Source of the DNA: [Phialemoniopsis] sp. UDSM-2020
Taxonomy: Eukaryota; Ascomycota; Sordariomycetes; Thyridiales; Thyridiaceae
DNA: 64,000 bases
Reading direction: 5' to 3'
NCBI GenBank assembly: GCA_018873225.1
Contig: JAEILZ010000008.1
Location: 1,798,001-1,862,000, forward strand
The notes under the pieces are model-generated. The model searched no databases. It was not told where the DNA came from and saw nothing but the letters and a program-made list of their open reading frames with translations. The position numbers and the translations under genes are program-made. Position 1 is the first letter of the stretch, and each line of letters starts with the position of its first letter. This document shows positions 56,312 through 64,000 of the stretch, piece after piece.

Positions 56312-57774
56312 TTAACGCGAGGGCTGGATCGTCTGCGCGAGCAAATTACCAAGCGTCAGGACGCTGTTGAGCTCCAGGCCACTGACGTTGATCACGGGTT
56401 GAGCCGGGTTGGCAACAACCGGGGCCGGAGTGACCGCCGCCGGAGGGGCGTTGATGGCACCCGAGTTGGCGGGCGGGCCCGCGGCAGCCGGAGGCGTGGC
56501 AACGACGCCGCCCAGGTTGATGGAGCTCGCGAGGTCCGTTGCTGGGGTACCGGGGAGAGGTGCAAGACTAGGTGCGGCTTGGGCGGCTGGTCTCATGTCA
56601 GTAATGATTCTCTAGACAGTCTGGAGTCAGAAGAGATAGCTACTTACGAGGTTCAGCTGCAGGAGTAGTAACTTCAGCTGGCGGAGCAGCAGCAGCAGGG
56701 GAGCTCGAGGGAGCCAGCGCGGGCAGGGCCGCAACCGATGTCGCTGAAGACGCGGCTCCCGGGAGGGGAGCGAGGGAAGCCGCAGATGACGAAGCACCCG
56801 GCAGAGGAGCCAGCGAAGCAGATGAGGAGGACTCGGCAGATGAGGAGGACTCGGCAGATGTTTGAGACGAAGCAGCGGGAGCGGCAGAGCTGGCGGCAGC
56901 GGATGAAGCAACCGATGCTGCAGCAGAGGTAGAAGCCGCACCTTGGAGGGTCTTGGTCGGGGTCCGGGCCTCGGTGGGCACGGCGACAGTGGTCACACCA
57001 ACACCGTTTCCGTCGGGGTTGGCCTTGGCCGCGCCCTCGCCGCTCTTAGCACCACCGGCGGCCGCCGAAGAGGAGGCGCTGCCTGCCACCGCTGAGGAGA
57101 CGCCATTGGCCACGGATGAAACTGCTCCTTCAATCGCGGAGGAGACCTTGGCAGCACCGCCAGCTACAGCGGTGTCAGATGCGATGCAGGGCAGAGTCAC
57201 CATGACGGTCTGAGTCAGAGTCGAAGCCTGTCCCGTGATCGTGATGGTCTGAGGAGCGGCGGCAGCAGCCTCCTTGGTGACAGTGACGGTGGTCTGGTTC
57301 GCTCCAACGCCACCACCCGCAGCGCCCACTGTGACGGTTTCCCTCACGGTCACGGTCTCGCGGTCATCGTTCCCGTTGCCTCCGTTCCTGTTCCTGCCAT
57401 TGCCACCACGGGATCCACGACCATCCTCATTATCGGCCTCATTTTGGCCGCCACGGTTCCCACCACGATTTCCAGCCTGCCCATCCTGCTGGTTCTGGCC
57501 TCCTCGGTTGCCAGCCGTCGAGTTGCCACGTCCGCCCTGGTTCACCTCGCCCTCCTGCTGACCTCTCTGGCCAGCCCCATCGTTCTGTACACCGATCGCC
57601 TTGAGAATCTCCGATGCAAGGTCACGTCTCGTCAGCCCTCCACGATGGTCAACCGCAGCCGCCTATCTCGCCGTTAGTAATCCTGACAGAGTCAATGAGG
57701 TCGGACCTCGGTCCTACCTGAGATAGCGACAGGTATGTCACCGCCAACAATAGCCATTTCGCGTAGCCCCTCAT
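56312..57774 (-). CDS. Secreted Ser/Ala-rich repeat protein, probable cell-wall protein
   Basis: Three exons, 57774-57718, 57662-56648 and 56586-56312, give 448 residues. Exon 1 codes a signal peptide, MRGYAKWLLLAVTYLSLSQ. A dibasic site (LTRRD) follows soon after and could be cut by a Kex2-type protease. Next come an Asn/Arg/Gly-rich tract with NRGG units, then Thr/Val strands such as ETVTVRETVTV and QTITITG. A long Ser/Ala region carries repeats of SLAPLPGA and AESSSS. The repeat motif recurs in exon 3 as SLAPLPGTPAT. No catalytic domain and no hydrophobic GPI tail are seen. The composition fits an O-mannosylated wall or matrix protein; function is unknown. Intron phases agree and the repeats continue across intron 2, which supports the model. 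Confidence 0.8.
56821..56856. repeat. Two exact 18-bp tandem copies in the secreted protein gene
   Basis: The 18-bp unit GATGAGGAGGACTCGGCA occurs twice with no mismatch, adding six residues per copy (AESSSS on the coding strand). Exact identity points to a recent slip or ongoing length change. Confidence 0.9.
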
Positions 57775-59920
57775 TTTGAATTCGATTCGCGCTTCACACA
57801 AAAACTAAAAGGATATCGGAGGTATGGGAAGGACTGTCACAACAGACCAGCCGTCGTTTGGATAAGTGTATTATGGGATCAACCCGGAGAAGAGGGAACG
57901 ATAGGATGGTCCGAAGGAGAAGAAGCCGTGCGAGTCTTCCAAAGAACCTACGACGGGATGGAAGAGAAGGTTGAGCACACAGACTACTCTCACGAGCCAA
58001 CGGTACGACCAAGCGTGAAGAAATGAATGAATGGAATGGCCAAATGGACTCAAAGGTCTTGGGATGAAGACATCGAGACTGAACGAGACCGGCCAAGAGA
58101 ATGAAAGACCTGAACTACAGCACTCGAAGAAACAAACAACGAGGAGAAAAGGATCGCTCAGGGTAGAAGAGGCCAGACGAAGGAGACAATACGACGATAG
58201 AAGGATAGAAGACAGGGGAGATGCCCACCTGGGACAAGTCTCTCTGGCCAGCCCTCGACTCAAGTGAGGATTGTTTCGCAAAGAGCCGGGTCCCAAGGCA
58301 GGGTGCTTACCAAGTCTGGTCTGGCCGCGAGCCTGGACCAGGAGGTTTAGGTAATTCCACGTCGCGGACTTCTTGGAAGAGCACAAGCCACGGAGCTGCA
58401 CATGGTTTCCAGCAAGGATAACTACGAAGTACGTGCAGCAAGGATGATTGACAGGTGGAGGGCCCCACGACGGCCTCATCACCATTGGAGGTGTTGAGCC
58501 GCAAGAGGGCAAAGGGGGGCCGAGGCTTGCCCTTGAGACGGTCGAGGTCGTAGACAAGCGAAGAAAAAGACCAAGCTGGGCTCGGCGCAATTGACTCGAA
58601 GGAGTGTTGACAGGGGGTGCTCGCGTGGGTTGTGAGACAGGACCCCTGACAACTGGTGTTTGAGATTGGCCCTAGCCAGAGCTGGCCCCGGCAGAGCTAC
58701 CACCATCAAAACCAGCCCAAGCCAGCCTTGAGACACCACTCCAACAGAGAGCGCAGAGGAGTGGCCTGATGACGGAATGAAGAAGACTAGGGCCTGTCAA
58801 TGCATTGCGCCGTACCTACTACACTTTCCAAGAGGGGTCGTCCTTGTCGTCGTCGCATTGTCGCGAATAAGTATATTTTGTTTGAGCTGCCGCCCAGGGG
58901 AGACAGAGTAGAGGACAGCATCGCCAGCGCCAGCAGGACGTGACTGTGATGGCGTAATCCCAGACAATAGCTCAACGGGGTGCTGGGCGAATTATAACGA
59001 CTTCGTGGTTGTGATAACTTCGAACTAGGGGTAGGCATGATACCAATTGCGCGTCCTGGCGACCGCGCGATATGAGCAGGAGTTGTGACAATGGGAGACT
59101 CGTGATGGCGCATTGCAGTACGCGCTGTAAGGTGATCAAGGATGCTTTCTTTAGTGTAAAGGGAGTTTAGTCTAGACTGCAACCCAGTCGAATGAACTCG
59201 ACGATCGTGCTGAAGGTTTGTGTACTAGAGTTGCTGGCTCGGTCCCCTGGGTTTGTTCTCGCCGAGCCATGATTTTCAAAGGCACACCTAAGATACTAAA
59301 GTACTGACCTAGGCAAGCACGACCCTACCTTCGATATGAGAGTAGATCCATTTGAATCTTTTGGCATATGACAATTGATGACTTCGATACAATGCGAGTG
59401 CGAGTGCGAGATTGAAGAAGCAAGAGACATGGAGAAAGGGCTAGGTTGCTGGGCCTCTAGCTGATCACTGAGATCTGCCCCGCTGAAGCCGGCTCTGCCG
59501 CTTCCTGGCGATCGGAGATTTAGGCTGGTGTGCCCAACTTTAAATCTGCCGCCAAGCACATGTACTTAGACTTACACTGGAGCTTCCCGATGATGACGCC
59601 GTTGATGCCATCCCACGATCTCGGATCCGGCCTACAATGTCGGCATCACCAACGGGGCTGAGTCGCTCTGAATTTTTGTTGAAGATATCCATTAATATCA
59701 ACACTATGTCAAGAACGTTTTCTCATTGTGCTTTACCAGTCTGTTCTTGACATCTTAACATCATCATCTCTAACTTGTGCGGGCCCAAAGGTAGACACTG
59801 TACTATTCGGGCGTTGCTATCTCCATCACAACAAACACACCAAACATTTTCCTTCCAGAACTTGACTGTGGAACGCTTCGTCAATCGAATTGTTATTGTG
59901 TTTCTCATATATTCGCCAAA
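57775..59920. promoter_or_regulatory. 2.1-kb divergent intergenic region
   Basis: It lies between the secreted protein gene (minus) and the DUF1295 gene (plus). The stretch about 57800-58600 is pyrimidine-rich on the minus strand and looks like a long leader of the secreted protein gene; a 239-codon minus frame there shows no domain. A TGCGAG triplicate lies at 59393-59410. No gene seen. Confidence 0.45.
59393..59410. repeat. TGCGAG tandem repeat
   Basis: Three exact copies of a hexamer in noncoding DNA. Confidence 0.85.
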
Positions 59921-61041
59921 ATGGCTCACGATCCAGTCCACGTCCTGGACGACTACTACCTCGCCATAACCCTCCTCGTCACCATCGCCTACCAGCTCGT
60001 CTTCTTCGCCATCGCCTTCTCGTGCAAGTTCGACAAGCTGACCGACTTTGCCGGCGGCACCAACTTTGCCTTGCTCGCCGCCCTCACCCTCGCCCTCTCG
60101 CGCCACCCAGACACCCGCCAGCTCGTCGCCTCCCTGCTGCTGGCCGCCTGGGCCCTGCGCCTGTCGGGCTTCCTGCTCTTCCGGGTCCTGCGCACGGGGA
60201 GCGACTCGCGCTTCGATGACAAGCGCGACAAGTTCTTCCCCTTCCTGGGCTTCTGGGTTTTCCAGATGGTCTGGGTGTGGACCGTGTCCCTGCCCGTCAC
60301 GATCCTCAACTCACCCGCCGTGCAGGCCTCGGGCTACGTCCAGCGCGGGTTCGGCACGCCGTGCGACATTGCCGGTGTCATCATGTTTGGCATTGGCTTC
60401 CTCATCGAGTCTATCAGTGACCTGCAGCGCTTCCTTTGGCGGGAGAAGCACGGAGGCGGCGGCGCGTTTTGCGGAACCGGGTTCTTTGCCCTGAGCAGGC
60501 ATCCCAACTACTTTGGAGAGATTCTATTGCAATTTGGTCAGTGCATATCGAACCCCATTCTTGTTCACACATGCAGTGGCTAACACGTCGTGTAGGCATT
60601 TTCACTATTGCCGTCTCACCCGCAGCATACGGCTATGTAGGCGGACAGCCCTTCAAGGCCCTCTACGCCTCCATTCTCGGCCCGTGCTTCCTGACCTGTC
60701 TCCTAATGTTCGTCTCTGGCCTTCCTCTATCAGAGCGGTCAGGGGCCAAGAAACGGTATGAGAAGGGAGGTGAGACGTGGGCAAACTACCGGCGTTATCT
60801 GGAGCGGACCAGCATTCTCGTCCCCTTCCCGCCACAAGTCTATGCGCATCTACCGACGTTCATCAAGAGGACTGTTTTTCTAGAGTTTCCCATGTACGTC
60901 TTCGACCCGGCCAAGCATGCCGAGACAGGCGAGGGCCAGGCGGCGGCTGAGGAGGGCAGTCACCGCGCCAGCGAAACTGGACATGGGAGCAGGCAGAGCA
61001 GAGAAGGATTGGTAGGGCAGTCGCAGCAAGGACGACACTGA
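59921..61041 (+). CDS. DUF1295 / steroid-reductase-like membrane protein
   Basis: Two exons, 59921-60536 and 60596-61041, give 353 residues. Six or so hydrophobic segments are visible, the first at about residues 12-33 and others at FALLAALTLAL, LVASLLLAAWALRLSGFLLF, VFQMVWVWTVSLPVTIL, and MFGIGFLIES. The conserved signature ALSRHPNYFGEILLQFG, split by the intron, and the later ETWANYRRYLERTSILVPFPP match the DUF1295 family, related to the C-terminal domain of steroid 5-alpha reductases and isoprenylcysteine methyltransferases. The reaction and substrate are unknown. The tail of about 45 residues is polar and disordered. The donor is the less common GTCAGT. Confidence 0.88.
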
Positions 61042-61225
61042 AGCATGCATTTCTTTTGCTTTGCATAATGGTAATAGAGGAGTATTCAAAAAATGACTTC
61101 AATCGAATCATGACAAGGACAATACCCCGGATCCGTTATCGATATGAATGATCAGACCTAAAGAAACAACTAGACAGCCGTATTCCACGTAATCCCCAAC
61201 ACCATACAATCCGCAGAGCGCCACC

Positions 61226-61971
61226 TCATGAAGAAGAAAGGTTACTCAACTCACACATCCCAACTACAGGCTTCGGTGCTTTGCCCTCCTCGCTTTCTAC
61301 TGAGCTTGAGAGAGCACCCGAGCAGCTGAGACTGCCGGGCTGGTCAAGCATCTCTTGCGTCTTCCCATAATCGGTGAATTCGGATTCCTCAGAATGGCAC
61401 TCGCTGCCTTCGGGGATGGGCACCATAGCATTGCTGGTCCAGATGTGGATTGCCTTCTTCCAGTCAAGGCCCTTCTCGATGCAACCGCCTTTGACAGAGA
61501 CAACGTTCTTTGCCTGTGCAATGTGAGCACGTGCCTGTAGCCCAGGCCGATATCAGACTTACAGGTGAAGCGTGTACTAGTCGTGTGCCACATATTTTAC
61601 AAAAGTAGCTGTGAAGGGAAGTCATCGGTTAGCCAACCGCACCGGGTCGCCAAGGAGGCACAGGGTTGAGCTTACCATTGAAGTTGCTGGCCATTTGCAG
61701 TCGGTCGGCTAACATGTATCGCAATATCGTCAGTGCGTTGTCCCAGCACACTATCTCGACGACTAACACGACCATATTGTGATCAGGGTACTCACACATA
61801 GCAGCTCAGTAACTCATCACGGGGAAGTGGGAAGCGCGGGAAAATGGCGCTGGTGCCAAAGGCCGAGCCGGTCTGGCGCTGGCACGCCGAGCAGTGGCAG
61901 ATGTACAGCGCGAGCGGCTGCGCCAGCGGCGTCGTGAAACGGACTGATCCACATTCGCAAGAAGCCTCCAT
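61226..61971 (-). CDS. GFA/CENP-V-fold zinc protein
   Basis: Four exons, 61971-61796, 61708-61676, 61608-61563 and 61513-61226, give 180 residues in phase. Zinc-binding Cys groups of the GFA fold are present: CECGSV at residues 4-9, CHCSACQ soon after, and CYFCKICGTRL. The last is rebuilt only by joining exons 2 and 3. VSVKGGCIE and LDWKKAIHIWTSNAMVPIP complete the family pattern. The C-terminal 60 residues are Ser/Glu-rich. The family includes bacterial glutathione-dependent formaldehyde-activating enzymes and CENP-V, but most fungal members have no known substrate. Two exons are very short (33 and 46 nt), so gene finders may miss them. An in-frame ATG at 62145 would add 58 unrelated residues. 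Confidence 0.88.
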
Positions 61972-62733
61972 TCTGCTTCTTGGCCTGACGGGGTTGCGCG
62001 GATATGGGTGTTGTTCATGTGTCGGCCTGAGGCCGATGGTTGAAGGAATTATGTCTGGTGTCAGCACAAGGGCGCGCCTTGAGTGAGACTGGAGGAAGGC
62101 GACGGATGAATCAATTGACTTGGGGCAACGAGGAAGTTTATCCAAAAAAATGAATAAATCACAACCCCAATTGTTTCTAAAGAAACGTAGAAAAGGGAAT
62201 CGAATGGGCTATTGCGGCTGTTCTCGGGACCAGGTGGTATGCGACTCAGCTCGAGGATGTTTGTATGCAAAGGAGAGGAATTGACAAGTAGCAGTGTTCC
62301 AAGGATCGGTCTAAAGAATCACGGAGAACGCGTGGTGATCTCGGGTGTATGGCCTACTGCACTTTGACTCATCCAGGACCTGGCACGTAGAATCGCGAAG
62401 TCACATGTATTCCTACGCCTTTGGGAGTTTTGGGAGGGGTCAGGACTAAATGCCCATCCGAACGTCATTAGCTCTTACAGATCGACACCGACGGCCAACT
62501 AAGGTGGTTTCGTGAAGCAAAGTTCAAGCGAGTTCCAGGCAGACACGGCGTCCAAGTGCGGGGATCGCGCCGAGCTTATTTGGGGGAGTTGGCTTCAGCT
62601 CCGGGAAAAGTTGGGGCATCTCAGCCCGATACATATTCACGAAAGACTGCATATTGGTAGATATTCAAGTACATGGGAAAAGGCTATATGCTATAACATG
62701 TCCAGCCAGTCAATCAAAATCTATACGGACCCA
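61972..62733. other. Intergenic: promoter of GFA gene and 3' flank of acyltransferase gene
   Basis: Both neighbours are on the minus strand. No coding sequence or RNA gene is recognised. A plus-strand frame at 62512-63042 overlaps the acyltransferase and is its shadow. Confidence 0.5.
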
Positions 62734-64000
62734 TCAGACAAGATCATTTCCATTGGGCAACTTCTCACACTCGTGGCTGTTATCCAAGCAGATCGTCTCC
62801 AACTTCCTCGCCGCTCCGATGATAGGCAAGTCGACCAGGCGCCAAAAGATGTCGGCAACCCAAACCACCACGGGTGTCAGATAGAGCAGTCCGGCCAGCC
62901 AACAGAGCATCCGCTGGTTCGGACCTTCGATCCCGATCATTCCTCTCAGACCCTTGTTGAGAACCTCCGGCCGGTAGTCAGCGGTTCCCGGATCTCCCTG
63001 AGCCGGTGCCGCCGCAGTCCCAAGAACGGATTTCTGAAATAGGTCCAGAACCGGCCCATGGACAATGTAAAAGGCGTAGCTCGTCCGGCCAAGGTATTGT
63101 GGTAGGCTCCCTTCCAGACGCCTGCGGATTGCCGGCAGGTCACCGCAGGACCATACCACTCCAATGGCACTCAGAGCAAAATAGAATTTCTGCGGCGCTA
63201 GCTTGTCCTGCTCCGGTGAGAATGAATCGGGCGTGTGTTGGAGGAGATACCGGATGCCTGGGGTGTTCTCTCCCTGCCAATTTGGCCACCCGCCGATGAA
63301 ACCGGCCGCCGTAAAGATACACACATGAAGCAGACTCCGCATGACCCGGAAGGCTGTTGCTGCTGGGTTTACCGGCTCCTCGAATCCCTCCAGATTCTTC
63401 CTGTTCTTGTATTGTCCCAAATGTAGCTCGGCGAGGAACATGCCACCAACAAACTCAAAGGCGGCCCATTTCCCCGCCCAGAGGAAGTATAGCAGCAGGG
63501 CAAAGACGATTGATTGCCGAACGAATGGTCTCAATCTGCACAACGCCAGGATGATCACGAACAGAAGCATGGAATGGGCGAACTCGATTGGTATCGTCCA
63601 CAGGTGTATGTCGTAGCCTGGCCGCAGGTCCTTGTCCCAGGACCAGGGCCAGGTGATGCCTCGCAGCACAACCTGGAACCAGTCGTACATTTGTTCCGAA
63701 ATCGTCGGTAGAGGGTTATACAGCCAGCCTAGCTGCATCATTGTCGTAATGAGGAAGGTTGAGACGATACAGGGTCCGAACAGGCGGATCGGTCGTCGGA
63801 ACGCCGAGGAGGAGACCGTCGTGAAGCATTTCTGCTGGTCCCGCGACTGGATAGCCTGGAGAGGCCGATATGACAGAACGAAACCGGAAATAATAAAGAA
63901 TATATGGACCATGGGCCTGCCGGAATATATAAGTCGAAAAAAGGGTAGCTGTATAAGCGAGGATATTTCGGGCTCGCGGTTCTGCCCGTAGGGTGGAATG
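62734..64000 (-). CDS. Acyltransferase-3 family membrane protein (5' end off window)
   Basis: The frame stays open from the stop at 62734 to the right edge, so the N-terminus is missing; about 422 residues are visible. LPFFRLIYSGRPMVHIFFII followed by SGFVLSYRPLQAI is the characteristic start region of fungal acyltransferase-3 (PF01757) proteins. Many hydrophobic helices follow, for example LLFVIILALCRL and SIVFALLLYFLWAGKW. A loop has GWPNWQGENTPG, and a late block reads YLGRTSYAFYIVHGPVLDL. Members transfer acyl groups to membrane or secreted molecules; fungal ones often sit in secondary-metabolite or surface-glycan contexts, but no such cluster is visible here. An internal ATG at 63912 is not the real start, because conserved sequence precedes it. 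Confidence 0.9.
   Translation of the reverse strand, partial: IPPYGQNREPEISSLIQLPFFRLIYSGRPMVHIFFIISGFVLSYRPLQAIQSRDQQKCFTTVSSSAFRRPIRLFGPCIVSTFLITTMMQLGWLYNPLPTISEQMYDWFQVVLRGITWPWSWDKDLRPGYDIHLWTIPIEFAHSMLLFVIILALCRLRPFVRQSIVFALLLYFLWAGKWAAFEFVGGMFLAELHLGQYKNRKNLEGFEEPVNPAATAFRVMRSLLHVCIFTAAGFIGGWPNWQGENTPGIRYLLQHTPDSFSPEQDKLAPQKFYFALSAIGVVWSCGDLPAIRRRLEGSLPQYLGRTSYAFYIVHGPVLDLFQKSVLGTAAAPAQGDPGTADYRPEVLNKGLRGMIGIEGPNQRMLCWLAGLLYLTPVVVWVADIFWRLVDLPIIGAARKLETICLDNSHECEKLPNGNDLV

Noticed and set aside
57871..58590. 239-codon minus-strand open frame
   Set aside because: Low-complexity translation rich in Ser, Leu and Pro, no domain, and it lies in a pyrimidine-rich stretch just upstream of the secreted protein gene. 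Better read as its leader.

Overview
The window is nuclear DNA of a filamentous ascomycete, most likely a Sordariomycete. Genes are split by short GT-AG introns of about 50-150 bp with CTAAC/CTGAC-type branch points. Intergenic leaders are rich in pyrimidines. The families present (Zn2Cys6 regulator, RAX1-type RGS membrane protein, COP9 subunit 7, CCC2 copper ATPase, SprT-like protein, LigD-type phosphoesterase) are those of Pezizomycotina. The class-level placement is inference. I see no transposon, tRNA, rRNA, CRISPR or bacterial-type operon.

Layout. 1-10.4 kb: SH3 protein of NBP2 type (+), mitochondrial NADH-cytochrome b5 reductase MCR1 (+), four-exon Zn2Cys6 regulator (-), and a DNAJC11-like protein with a J-like domain that lacks HPD (+). 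10.7-15.8 kb: full-length ABCC transporter (-). 15.8-19.6 kb: a 3.8-kb gap with no credible gene. 19.6-31.4 kb: CAF-1 middle subunit (+) preceded by a three-codon uORF, stand-alone LigD-type 3'-phosphoesterase (-), 940-residue serine-rich protein with two C-terminal membrane helices (-), F-box/WD-like protein (+). 33.9-44.3 kb: SprT-like metalloprotease (+), checkpoint kinase CHK1 (-) divergent from the APC/C-type E2 UBC11 (+), ribosomal protein eL31 (-) divergent from RAX1 (+), COP9 signalosome subunit 7 (-). 46.6-56 kb: copper P-type ATPase CCC2 (+), DUF155/RMD1 family membrane protein (+), small zinc-ribbon protein (-), RNase P subunit RPP1 (+). 56.3-64 kb: secreted Ser/Ala-rich repeat protein (-), DUF1295 membrane protein (+), GFA/CENP-V-fold protein (-), and an acyltransferase-3 membrane protein (-) that runs off the right edge.

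This is mostly a housekeeping neighbourhood, not a biosynthetic or defence cluster. Several genes share a theme of chromatin, DNA damage or the cell cycle (CAF-1, LigD-type phosphoesterase, SprT, CHK1, UBC11, COP9), but clustering may be chance. Intron-exon models were built by hand: phases were checked so that joined exons stay in frame, and junctions were chosen to restore family-conserved sequence. I found no convincing undescribed multi-gene system. The best leads are single-gene oddities and regulatory structures, listed as findings.
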